DNA from: Hanleya hanleyi
Taxonomy: Eukaryota > Mollusca > Polyplacophora > Lepidopleurida > Hanleyidae
NCBI GenBank assembly: GCA_036873755.1
Contig: JAVTVY010039192.1
Span: 103,086-167,085, forward strand
Reading direction: 5' to 3'
DNA length: 64,000 nt
Part shown: positions 9,646-20,689 of the stretch, one piece after another
How positions within the stretch are numbered: the first letter of the stretch is position 1
Layout of the letters: each line of letters opens with the position of its first letter
Notes under the pieces: model-generated
Database searches by the model: none
The model's input: only the letters and a program-made list of their open reading frames with translations
What the model was told of the DNA's origin: nothing
Made by a program: the position numbers and the translations under genes

Positions 9646-11066
9646 GTCCATAGTTTCGGATTATTGGTCCCCCCTCAAAAATATTTATACTGCAGAGCGC
9701 CCGGGTCAACCTGTAACCATCTCGGTCATCTATACGCGGTAAGACTTATGGATGGTGAAGTGTACGCAAATGCGCCCGGGTCTGACCACATGATAAGTAT
9801 CCTTCCCTTTTTGATAACCAGTATTTATACTAGTACCAAGCTTCTAGGTAGTGGGTCATTCCATGAAATGGGGGTACCAAAGTGTGACATGCAAACCAAT
9901 TTTGAAAAGATGTCAATTCCTGGCTGCACTAACTCAGGGATAATATTGATATACAGAGATTCGGAAAACATAAGAAAACGGATAATATTCCACAATTTGG
10001 GAGAAAAATAAAAAAATGAAGTTGCGCGTGTAACGAGGACACGAAACTATATGCAAAATTCATCACATAACACGTTAATTTAAGTGTCAAATAGAATAAA
10101 AACATGATCAAATGTTAGAATATTTAATCCTATTCTTAGTCAGCATATTTAGTGGCATTGACTGCCTCAATCCAATCAAGTGGTGCGTGTAACATGGACA
10201 CCAAAAATGGCTTCGTGTCCTTTCGCATACATCATGTGAAATCACCATACTAGGTCGCCATCAAACTCTAGACTTTACCATCAAACTGATCATGGCACAT
10301 GAACATTTTATATGTAAGACTGGTCTTAGTTTAACTTTCTTTCTTCTGGAATCAACATTTGTTTGTCACACATGTAACGAAGTGGCAAATGTAACTGTTC
10401 AGGACGCGAAATAGCACAATACTACTTGACCGCTATTTTTTGCAATTGCCTCATTATATGGCCCCTGCTCTGAAGTGGCTCCACCAGCCATGTCACAAAT
10501 ACTGGGTTCCATTGCTGCACATTGTAATTCATACCAAAAAAAAAATAAGTAAATGCAAGCCGAGGGTGGCGCGTGTAACACATGAAAGTGGAAACGAAAG
10601 TGAGGCATAAAAGTATATTCCATCTACAGCTATTAAGGACACATCGAAATCCTGTCATATTTGGATCAATAATAGACAAGATTAGCCCAGCTCAAGAATA
10701 CTTTTGAATGACCACTGAATGACCTTTTTGTGGTGACAGGTAAGTGGTAAAGTAAGTAACAAAAGAGGACACCAAGCGTTAGACGCGCAACCTGAATTTT
10801 GAGGGTTTCATGCATCCAGAATCTGCATTTAAGGGTGACTGATATGAAATAAACTAAAATAAATTGAAAGACATGAGCCAGATCGATACTTGTTTTATTG
10901 GTAAAATTTATTAACAATTCATGCACACAGTGCAAACAAAAGCATCAATGTTTGCAATGTTTGCAATGTCACATTTTTGGGGTCCGTGGGTGTCCTCATA
11001 TGCTGACACCAATGGTCCTCCAAAAGTAATGGGCGTACATATAACTAAGATGTTATCTTATGTATA

Positions 11067-11906
11067 CTGTAAAACATGTTTCTTTCGCGTGCATGAAACT
11101 TTCGCGATTTTCGCGATTGGAATAAATCGCGAAAGTTTCATGAACGCGAAAGAAACATGTTCATATGACAAGGGTGAAGACAAGAACGCAACAACAACAA
11201 CGACAGCGAGTGGACATGAGAGCAATTGTTTTCGACATTAGCAAAGTTTTAATGGTCTCACTACCTAAGCTCTATTTAGAAGCGACTGTTTAAAGCACCG
11301 GATACAGTTCTTCTAAATTAGTCCCAAAACTTGCATATGTGAAGCAAGTGTAATACTAGAAACAGCTCTTTTCTGCCATTCCGAAACAATGTCTCCATAC
11401 CACACGGTGAACTGATCTTTCAGAGCGGCCTTGAAAGCTCCATTCCCGCTGAGATCTAACTGCTGGAGCTCTCCGTTGCGGTATTCATTTACTTTAGCGG
11501 AGTTCAAATGACAACTATACCTGCACATCTCGTGATGTAGACTTTGTTTACCTACGGGAATTCCTTTTAAGGCTGAAACAGCGGGATTGAAATAACCTGC
11601 CCCCAACAGTCAGGAAACCTCTGTTTGACTATCAGTAACTGTATCTTCATACAGTTAACGCCGCCTTTTGTTAGACTCGTGTTGGTCCTATGAAACGACC
11701 ACACTGAGCGCACCCACATGTGAATACACGTGGCTTTGCCGATTTTGCCACCTCCGGTATGTATTTCCCATGTCTATTAGTATGATATATTTGTAAATTA
11801 TTTTTTTTTTCTGACACAGAGAGAATCGCGAAAGTTTCATGTCGCGAATTTTTTAAAATTGAAAAATCGTGAAAGTTTCATGTCGCGAAAGTTTCATGTT
11901 TTACAG
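11067..11906. mobile_element. Pogo/Tigger-like element nested in element A
   Basis: The terminal repeat CTGTAAAACATG starts at 11067 and its complement ends at 11906. Both are flanked by TA (11065-66 and 11907-08), the Tc1/mariner-superfamily target duplication. The left end is a ~100-bp hairpin of CGCGAAAGTTTCATG units. The interior keeps a transposase remnant on the minus strand (next entry). It interrupts element A and is therefore younger. Confidence 0.85.
11313..11606 (-). pseudogene. Fragment of a DDE (pogo/CENP-B-like) transposase
   Basis: The frame contains LQQLDLSGNGAFKAALKDQF followed by WYGDIV. This corresponds to the LQPLDVS.NKPFK segment near the end of the DDE_1 catalytic domain in pogo, Tigger and Jerky transposases. 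Only this C-terminal piece remains; the catalytic Asp/Asp/Asp region is missing, consistent with an internally deleted element. Confidence 0.7.
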
Positions 11907-12034
11907 TATCTCCTTGTATCTGGCATTAAATAGGAATAAATGTTTTTCAAATTAGTGTAATATTTTAGAAAATTCACTGGTTTTAAGTTTGAGTGCTTAA
12001 AGGTGACCCCATTTCATGGAATGACCCTACTACC

Positions 12035-13069
12035 ATTCCTTCAAAATGACATATGCGGAGAGGTGGCTCGATTGAGCTATATGGCGGGTCGGGTCGCGAA
12101 GTCAACCTTCGTCAGCCTCAGTTTCGTACGTTTTCCAGGTGTTTAAAAATAGGGTTATATTGTGTATGGGGTATGTGACAAAAATCGGCGTGGTCGACCC
12201 CATATTTTGAATAGCTTTTTTATCTTGCCTCCAGACGAGAAACACTGGAGAGAAATCTTGTGGAAATCGATTGTCAAGATTTCTCCAGGAAGTGAACGAA
12301 ATATGGCGTATTTTGGGTCATTTTAATAGATTTTCCAGAAAATTTGGAGTACATTCCGAGGGAAGAAAATTTATCTCGGGTTAAATTTGCATAACTGGCT
12401 TATATGTTAAATTAATGGTATGAGTATTCCCATGAAGAAAATATGTACTTTTATATGGGTTTTCTGTATGGTTTGGCAACTCGGAAAGACGGAAGGATTA
12501 TACCAAGAGTCTATTTCCAGCAACGAGGGGTCTACTATGATAGTGTCAATGTGATGGCATTTAGCCTTATATTACTATTATCGCACGACCGAGAAGAACA
12601 ATTGAGCATTTTACACTTTACATCAGCATCTACAAATCTGGCATCATCCGTATCTGGCAGCAAAAACCTTTAAACCCGAACAACCCTGCTTTCACCCACT
12701 CGATCCCCAACACTTTGCCAAAATCACTAAAATTATATCTACGTCTTCGTCATCAACGAAAGATCTACAGTGAAGCTCCACTGTAACTAGACAAACAACA
12801 GGGACAATTCTACCGTAAAATCGTTGATGGTAAAAACATCACACCGTATAGGCCCCTACTCGGTCCGTAACAGTTTCAAAACAGAATGTCGCAAATCATT
12901 CACGAGAAATCGACGTCTGCCCCAACGCCGATCTACTTCTTCTATCCCGATTTTCTGCTCAGTTAGTAAATTAACAAAAGGCTGTCTTATTTGTCCCGCC
13001 GAACGAGGAGGATCTTTGATTCAAAGCCTCACCGTTCTGACTATGCAGTCATGGTTAATCGGCATGATA
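12035..13069. other. Intergenic, no supported feature
   Basis: Mixed-composition sequence with chance-like ORFs on the plus strand (12443-12673 and 12824-13198). The second runs into the hairpin at 13079, which shows it is not a conserved gene. Nothing else recognisable. Confidence 0.45.
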
Positions 13070-13078
13070 GACGACATG

Positions 13079-13165
13079 CATCTTCATTTTATCCAGCCAA
13101 TTTCTACGTTCCCACTTCGAACTTCGAAGTGGGAACGTAGAAATTGGCTGGATAAAATGAAGATG
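13079..13165. mobile_element. MITE-derived hairpin with 9-bp target duplication
   Basis: Arms 13079-13120 and 13124-13165 are exact reverse complements with spacer ACT. Both carry the end sequence (CATCTTCATTTTATCCAGCC) of the MITE at 29082-29467. It is flanked by GACGACATG on both sides (13070-13078 and 13166-13174). The element is thus two terminal repeats with no body, inserted as a unit. Confidence 0.93.
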
Positions 13166-13174
13166 GACGACATG

Positions 13175-13950
13175 AAGAGTACAGACAAAAACAGGTAAGT
13201 CAACACATAAAGAGACGATGAATACTACTGAGCACGCAACAGGTACACAAGACAGCACGTAATGGTTAGCTTGGACTAAAACGTCAGCAAAACTGAATAG
13301 ACTTTCAACGTTCTCAACACATTAAATCCAGTGAATATAAGAACAGAATTTAACACACAGTTAGACGAAACATTCACAAAACCACAGTACAAAAATCCAA
13401 ACGAAACGCGATGTAAATCGACAATTCTATAACACTTGTGTGAATAACATCGAGCTAACCGTGCAATTATTACACGATTTACCACGGTTATGTGAAATGT
13501 ACATGTGCCAAGTGCAGGTGTTCATTAGGTGATTCCATTTCACAAGTCGGATGAGAAAACGGACGTCTGCTTCCATAAAAGTAACAATGGAATAAAACAA
13601 ACAAATAAATAAATTACAAGATAAAATTTCTTTCTCAACTTTAACTGTTGTTTCCATCGGGAAATTGATTAACAAAGCGACACAAATAGGCATATATCCA
13701 CGTAATTTCCCAACAGCTGACTTAGCTGACAAAATCACTCCCCATTTGAGGGATCACATAAACTCGTCCACTGACATTGGCACGATGCCAACCGAGACGG
13801 GAGCATCGTCCCAACATCAGTCCGCTTCCGGTATCACCACCGCACACGTTCGCCTGAATTTTCTCCGAACATTTTTGATGTGTTTTTCACCTTTCGGTCA
13901 ACATAATCTGATAATTCTGACAGGTATAGGTTCGTAAGCCCAACGACATA
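13175..13950. other. Intergenic, no supported feature
   Basis: Moderately AT-rich sequence with short overlapping frames on both strands and no motif. The last part probably includes the 5' untranslated region of the LINE that follows. Confidence 0.4.
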
Positions 13951-14051
13951 CTTCTGCAACCCGATCGGCGCCTGGATCTTGATTATACTCGTTTTTGTGG
14001 TGCTTTTTCTAATTGGTTGCTGCCGACGCCGTTCAATCGACGATTTTCAAG

Positions 14052-14909
14052 ATGGCGGCCAATAGGGCGAGTCGAGGGAAAAAGGCAGCTTCCAACGCAA
14101 GTTCAACTGCAAACAACCACGATCTCGATGATGATTCGACGTGCGGCTTGTGTGAAATTCACATTGGCAGAAAAGATATGGCAATGGAGTGTGATCTATG
14201 TGAATTCTGGTATTGCCTAAAGTGTGCCGATCTGGAACCAGATTTTTACACCTTGCTGAACAACAAGAAGGGTCTGATGGATGCAATGATGTGGTTTTGC
14301 CCGGGGTGTACTAGAGCTTTGCCTGGCGTGAAGAATCTCTATAAGGGCTCTCAGAGAATGGAATCGAGACAGAAAGTAATGGAGAATGATGTAAATGAAC
14401 TAAAAACCCAGATGAGTTCGATGAATGCAAAATTAGAATCACTCCAGGCCATTCCACAACATGGAACAGATCTTTCCAGTACCGACGCTGCAAATTTGGA
14501 GAGATTGGTCGAAGAGGCAGTCTCAGAGAGCAGACTGAGAGAATTAAAAAAGAACAACTTGATTATTCAGGGCTTAGATGAGAGTGTGGGTAAGGACTCC
14601 CTGGAAACAAAACAGCGTGACATGCAAGGTGCACTCCACATATTGAATGCTATAACTGGGGAGAACTCTGATACAATTAAGGGAGAGATTCTGTCACTTG
14701 ATCGCATCGGAGCGAAAGCCGACAACAGGCCAAGACTTTTCAAGGTGTGTTTTAATGATTCTTCTTTCAGAAGGCGGGTGCTGGCTGGTGCAAAAAATCT
14801 TAGGGAGAGCGCAGATCCAAGGCTGAACAAAATCTATGTTGTTCCTGATTTAACCCAGAAGGAGCGAACGAGAAACTTTCACCTACGCGAGGAACTGAGG
14901 GCACGCTGA
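14052..14909 (+). CDS. ORF1 of a CR1/L2-like non-LTR retrotransposon (PHD finger + RRM-like)
   Basis: I take the ATG at 14052 (MAANRASRGKK) over the one at 14013 because LINE ORF1 proteins usually start just before such a basic stretch. Order: a Cys-rich PHD-type finger (CGLC ... CDLC ... WYCLKC ... FCPGC, residues ~31-86), a coiled coil (~110-150), then an RRM-like and C-terminal domain with NNLIIQGLDES, RPRLFKVCFND and IYVVPDLTQKER. These features are typical of CR1/L2/Crack-type ORF1p, which coats the element RNA. The TGA at 14907 is probably a nonsense mutation: the same frame stays open to TAA at 14985-14987 and encodes plausible tail sequence (ENVVIKRNIRVVEDTEPP). No endonuclease or reverse transcriptase follows, so the element is 3'-truncated and cannot move by itself. 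Confidence 0.87.
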   Translation: MAANRASRGKKAASNASSTANNHDLDDDSTCGLCEIHIGRKDMAMECDLCEFWYCLKCADLEPDFYTLLNNKKGLMDAMMWFCPGCTRALPGVKNLYKGSQRMESRQKVMENDVNELKTQMSSMNAKLESLQAIPQHGTDLSSTDAANLERLVEEAVSESRLRELKKNNLIIQGLDESVGKDSLETKQRDMQGALHILNAITGENSDTIKGEILSLDRIGAKADNRPRLFKVCFNDSSFRRRVLAGAKNLRESADPRLNKIYVVPDLTQKERTRNFHLREELRAR

Positions 14910-15350
14910 CAGGCAGGAGAGAATGTCGTGATCAAAAGGAATATCAGAGTGGTGGAGGACACAGAGCCTCCCTCTCGACCGATGTAAATGACGTAGTTAC
15001 AGATCCTGTAAATACTGTTTCATTTGTAAATGAGTTACCATTTTCGGGCACTGAACATGTAAATAGGACACGTTTTCAATATTTTCTACACAAATGTAGA
15101 CCGGTTATTATGATATTTATTGGTACAAAATAGGGTGGTGATACGGAAGCGGAGTACAAGGAGTGAAGTCAGGTGTCTTGAGGAGCTAACAAGTCTAGGA
15201 CTTAAGCTCAAAGCGGAGGTATCAAGGTATCAAGGTATCAGTGAACGAGTTTTTTCAAAAAGGGGAGAAAGGTTGTCAAAGTTTAAAGTATGTTTTAAAC
15301 CTTTCATTGTAATCTTTGTTGATAATCAATTTGAGCAGTGCAATAGAACA

Positions 15351-15517
15351 GAAATAATGTTTTCATTGGCGTGCTAAATGGTTATTTTACGCACGGTTAG
15401 TGTGGCAAAGTTTATAAATTTTAGGGCGCGGGCTCCGCCCTTGCCCTAAAGTGTAAACTTTCCCACACTAGCCGTGCGTAAAATAACCATTTAGCACGCC
15501 CATGAAAACATTATTTC
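15351..15517. repeat. Foldback repeat, ~70-bp arms
   Basis: Arms from GAAATAATGTTTTCATTGGC (15351) and its complement ending at 15517 pair almost throughout: CGTGCTAAATGGTTATTTTA, CGCACGGTTAGTGTGG, AGGGC. The loop is GC-rich (GCGGGCTCCGC). No transposase. Probably a foldback MITE. Confidence 0.9.
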
Positions 15518-15519
15518 TT

Positions 15520-16870
15520 AAATATACGAAAATTAGACAGGGCTATTCAAAACACGTACCCAAAGATCAACAATCTTTACAGGGACCCCCATTATCGCTA
15601 AAGTGAACCATGCGCGACATGATAAAAAGCTGATCTTCTCTGAATATATTTTCATCACCTTAATTAGTTATGGTCAATTACGCTATCAACATTTGGGGGT
15701 CTCTTCGGTTTGTCTTCCTATTGTGTTGAAATGTTCATTAGTTGACAATTATTTGTGTGGGTCATCAAAGTCATACAGATTCCACATCACAAAGAAATCT
15801 TTGGCATATAGGTTTACACATTGTGAAGAGGGGTAAGTTGATGGAATATTTTTTCTTCATATTTATCCTTACATATGGAATAAAACCTGATCATATCCAA
15901 CATTGACAGCCCTTCTAGGGGGAGATAACACAGAAAGAACCGTTATGGAGAGATAACTCATAACCTTTATTGCTTACTGTATATCTCCTCCGCGCATTCA
16001 GGTCTGGATTCCGGCTGATTCTAGCCGCTCTTCTGGTTCTGTGTAATTTTCAAACAGATACACATACATGAATCTGTTTGATCCAGTTTGACTGAGGTAA
16101 TTATGGTAAACAATACAGATGAACATACAATATTACTGATGGGGCCAAGAGGTTAACCACAGGTAATTTAACTTGTTTATTATTATTTTTTTATTATTTA
16201 TTCACGAGGTATACCCATCTGCATAGTGTAGTTAGTTAACCAGTTATAGTTGGGTAGAGGTCATCTATTACAATTGTTTCCAAATCGTCTTATTGTTTTT
16301 CAGGTGGCGATAGAGTTTAGCTAAATCAAAGCCTATTGGTCCTGACAAAGAGATTGTGATTATAAACTATTTAATCTCTCTATTTAATCTTGTTCTTTTG
16401 GATTATGGACGCGGAAATTCTTTAATGGAAGACGACTAAATATTGACTGACGGACTAGACGTTTGTATTTCACTTTTCTTATAAGTTATTTTTGAAATCC
16501 TATATTGATTTAATCTTTAAATTATGCATTTAAAATACGAATAAGTCACGCCAGCTTTGAGTGGCACAAGGAATATTGGTTATCGCAATATTATATATTC
16601 CTCATTAGCGGTTAAGATAACGATTTATATTCTGTACGTTCAGCAATAGGCCAAAACATTTCCGCTCGTATGATGGCGAGTCTGGCTGCCAATTGATATT
16701 TAGGCGAGTATTGCTGCTTTCACATTTTGCATGCCAGATTTCTTTATTAATTGTTTAACTTCTAGATTGATGTGTAAAATACTGACGATAATAAATTTAA
16801 TATTGTTATAGACCGGTACTGTACAAAAATTCCACAATAATTCCGCCCATGTAATCACCGCCCCTCACGC
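15520..16870. other. Intergenic with a copy of repeat G
   Basis: AT-rich. 16391-16465 reads TTTTGGATTATGGACGCGG followed by GACGGACTAGACG, a partial plus-strand copy of dispersed repeat G. No other feature supported. Confidence 0.5.
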
Positions 16871-16873
16871 TAA

Positions 16874-18844
16874 AGCCCGGCGCACACTGGAGCTATCTGC
16901 TTAGCCAAATTTCATTCGTGCACGATGGCGTAAGCAGATAGCTTCCGTGTACGGGCAACTTTATGAAAGATTTTGGTCATTCGTGTCCTAAAGGCAAATA
17001 TCCAACGTGTTTGATAATTTTGGACACGCGTGGCAGAAATCTTGCAGTGTGCGCTGAACGAAAGCTATGTGCTTACGCCTTTTTGTTAGAGCGTATGCGC
17101 GAACCGGCATTTTATTGCGTTTTTTCATCGATGGGGATATGCCCGCCGAAGGACAGCGGGAAAAAAAGAAGAAGAAAAAAGAGTCATAGGGAATAAATAT
17201 TGAGTTCTTCAAGAGATAAGTTGAGTTCTCAAATAAATATTCCTACGAAGTAGGCTACAGATCGCAAATTGTCCGGTAATGAGTGAGTCAGTCAGTCCAT
17301 CCGAATCCTTTCGTCGGCAAAATAAGGAGAACCGTTGACATTAGAACCTTGATTTTTGGCATGAACGTGCATTAGGGCATTGTTACCAGCAAGTTCTGAT
17401 CTGTAATTTATTTATAATTAACACTTCAGTATATTGTTATATATATGTAAGCTGTAGCCTGTAACGTGTATCCTGTTTCACATCCAAACATGTCATCATT
17501 GCCAAGAAAACTGTGGTCCGTTTTGCTCCAGCGTTTTATCGCATTTAATGACTAGGCCTATCAGTTACTCTCCGGCTAAAAATACCCTACTGCATATACC
17601 CTCAAAAATTCAGCGCTGTTTGCACAACGAAGCTGAGGTGGTTTAACGTTTATCATAAAGAAAATCACCGATCAACTGCCATAGAATATAATGTGAAACA
17701 AGGAAACCGGAATAGTACATTCATCAGATTGCCGATACCCAAAATGTGTTGTCTCATATATCTAGATAACAACGTGATGTAGAGACGCTATTTATTCGTC
17801 TTTGTACCGGTTATGCTCAGGAGAATCACATAGAATCATTATTATCTTGTGCATAGAAGGTGTTGGTCTCGAGTTGAATTACCGTAAACTACATAAATGC
17901 TACCTTTCTATACTATAGTACTATATATAAAAATTTGGTGTATTGTTGGGAAAATAATGTGATTTAAAAAGTTGTTTTGATCCTGGACAAGGGCACTAAA
18001 AACCACTAAAGAGATGTAGATGTATTTTCACACGTAAAGCTTGAAATCTAGTGAACCTATATTATTCAATCTGTTTCCTTTAAAAAAAAAATGTAAAATT
18101 AAATCGGTGATCGTTATTTATTTTGGAATGAAGGCGCATTAGGAGACTGTTACCAACAAGTTCTGAGCTGACCTATTTTTGATGGAAATTTCTGGTGATT
18201 TTTGATGAAAATCAGTGGCGATTCTGACTTGGGTGGTGCCCATCTTAATATAGGCAGGATTTCAACTGGGGGTGGGGATTTCCAAGAGTTCAGTTCGCGT
18301 TCGAGTCCTAATGCCTACTGTACTTCGTAGGTCCTGTGACGTTAGTCACACTGCTCATGTGTTGAATTGCCGTGACAAATTATCGAGCAAAATCGTTGTT
18401 GTGGCTGTAACTCATGAGTACTTATTGCTGGGGCAAGTGAAAGTCAGAACAGACAAGCACAACTTTCATGAAGTCGGCTGCCCCTGTTGGCAAACACGAT
18501 TTTCTTCGGATTAAAATACTCACTGAAAAGGTTTTATTAAGCTTTTATTCTCCGACATAAAACAGGGACGGCAAGGAGATAATAATCATTTTCATGTCAC
18601 CACGCCGCCGGTTCACGCATGCGCTCTAACAAAAAGGCGTAAGCACATAGCTTTCGTTCAGCGCACACCGTAAGATTTCTTCCACGCGTGCCCAAAATTA
18701 TCAAACACGTCAACTGGATATTTGCCTTGGGACACGAATGACCAAAAACTTTGATAAAGTTGCCCACACACGGAAGCTATCTGCTTACGCCATCGTGCAC
18801 GAATGAAATTTGGCTAAGCAGATAGCTCCAGTGTGCGCCGGGCT
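16874..18844. mobile_element. TIR transposon with TAA target duplication (PIF/Harbinger-like), non-autonomous
   Basis: Long terminal inverted repeats of about 245 bp: 16874 starts AGCCCGGCGCACACTGGAGC and its complement ends at 18844. Both ends are flanked by TAA (16871-73 and 18845-47), matching the 3-bp T-W-A duplications of PIF/Harbinger elements. Within each TIR the GCAGATAGCT / AGCTATCTGC pair forms a smaller hairpin. The interior has no transposase frame. The 77-codon ORF at 16963-17196 lies largely inside the TIR and is not a gene. Confidence 0.85.
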
Positions 18845-18847
18845 TAA

Positions 18848-20640
18848 GCTGACTGCATTTTACCAGGCCGACGGCAGGCGAGTCAGGAAGTCTCGGACGT
18901 GATTTCCCTCAAATCGAAACCAGATTTGAAACAATATCCAAAATAAATTTCCAGAAGCGGAAAATACCATGTGAATCAGAAATTATTTGTTCTTACCACT
19001 GGACTTAGATGAAATTTGTATTGATGCATTAAGTAGAAAAATATACTGATTTGAGATAGAATAAGCTAAATTTTCACTGGCCTGTTTAATCAGCATTATG
19101 GACTATCGCTGGGTTTTTTCAAATTAATTTTGAAGAAACGAAGCAGTTCGGAAAAAATAAATAAAAATAACAAAATGAAAGGTAATATATTGTAGAAACT
19201 GACCAGACTTGTATGGAATTGATAACACCTCTATTATGACAGGAATAACGGTATATTCAGCTTTCTACGGTGGTTTGCTAGGACCATGCATTGGTCTTTC
19301 CAATTTTCTGCCTTTCTCTAATTTTCAAAATTTCACTTTCGCATTTTCTCTCTTTTCTTGTCATCCTCTAAGATTCATTTTCGATTTTTCAAAATTCATC
19401 TCTGATTTTTTTAGTCATTTTCAAAAACTACAACCATTTCCATACGAAAACGCTGGAAACTCATTTTCAAGAGACAAGACCACATGAAAACACTGGAAAT
19501 TAGCGAAAACCTCGAAAATTGCGTGAAACATCAGAAATAGCAAAAACATAGAAAATAATTTCCACCGCGGTGGTAATAATTTCCACCGCGATGGAAATAA
19601 TGGAAATAAATTCATTTTCAAAACTTTACCAGTACGGTTCCAGTCAGTCGTGCTGAATTAAGACTTTCAACTCCTCAGTTTATTACATATCTCAGGGCGG
19701 GAAAACACCGCCCTTTGGTCAAGCACAAATTGTTAAACAAAACAATAGATTACATAAACACATTACAACATTTATTATTACCAATTCAGATGGTTTTCTC
19801 CATCTAGTTCCGACATAGCGCAGATATGCTGTGTTGATGTTTGATATCGAATTGTATTTTCACCTCATCGGGGTATATCATAATATTTGAGCAATTAGGC
19901 TATATGTAGAATGAATGGTATAGTTTTCCACCGGTGTTGTCCGAGCGTACGGTCCCAGAAGTGACTACCAAATATGGAGTTATGTGATGATAAAAAGGTG
20001 ACTTGTTTACTTCATAAACAAATGGAACGTGAACCATGCAGAGAAACATATATACTTTCCATTGAGCATCGCCTTGACAATAGCTCCAAGCGATCTCGCA
20101 AAACCAAAGCCTGTGTCCACTCGATATGGGCTGGTGCGTCAGGACAATACAGAATGGGATATACAAGAAAAACTGCATATTGACTGAAGCGAAACGTGGA
20201 GTTACGATCAAACTGGAAAAAAAGAGTGTAGGCCTCTTTGTTGACGTTGTGTGTTGATGATGTACTGTGATTGTATCATTCATATACAGATATATTCGTT
20301 TTGAACAAATGTTCCATGATGAACGGACATTATTGAAACTGTACCTGTATCTTAGACGGACCAGCGACATCACCAAGACTTAAAGATAAGTAGTGTGATC
20401 TGATCAGGTATAATGATGTAAGTTTTCATTCGATTATAACTTTCGGGAAGTATAAAGAATACATTCATCGCAGGACTGTGTTTCACCAATTGAATAAAGG
20501 TGGAATTCCTTGAAAGATAAGAATGATAGACGTGCCACTTACGGCGTTCAACTACCTCGTGTGCTCTGGAGACATTTGCTAACGGAAAATACCTGTGCTG
20601 TTGGAAATGTCTTTGTCCGTCAGTCGGCTGAATGTGACTT
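18848..20640. other. Intergenic upstream of the fucosyltransferase; repeat H copy 2
   Basis: 19620-19770 is the second copy of dispersed repeat H (CAGGGCGGGAAAACACCGCCC, AATTGTTAAACAAAACAAT). 19560-19600 contains TTTCCACCGCGGTGGTAATA and a near copy. A 158-codon minus-strand ORF (19900-20376) lacks any motif and is probably chance. CAG at 20650-20652 after a pyrimidine-rich tract could be a 5' UTR splice acceptor for the next gene. Confidence 0.5.
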
Positions 20641-20689
20641 ACTATTCACAGGCTGGACACTAACGTTATTGTGAATACCGTTAGCGAGG

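Larger units (their letters stand above)
9853..12027. mobile_element. DNA transposon A (GGGTCATTCCA ends), non-autonomous, with nested element
   Basis: Ends are inverted: GGGTCATTCCATGAAATGGG at 9853 and its reverse complement ending at 12027; similarity continues outward through GGTAGT. Internally GTGTAAC recurs with ACAC-type partners: about 10027 (CGTGTAACGAGGACAC), 10186, 10371 (CATGTAACG) and 10570. Without the nested 840-bp element the unit is about 1.33 kb. No transposase of its own is visible. Ends, size and motif style match element B at 32679-36591, so they probably belong to one superfamily, which I cannot name. No clear target duplication was found. Confidence 0.8.

Noticed and set aside
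12824..13198. 124-codon ORF running through the 13-kb hairpin
   Set aside because: A third of it is MITE hairpin; no conserved motif.
19900..20376. 158-codon minus-strand ORF upstream of the fucosyltransferase
   Set aside because: Cys/Tyr/Phe-rich, motif-free, no start or splice context; an opposing ORF overlaps it.
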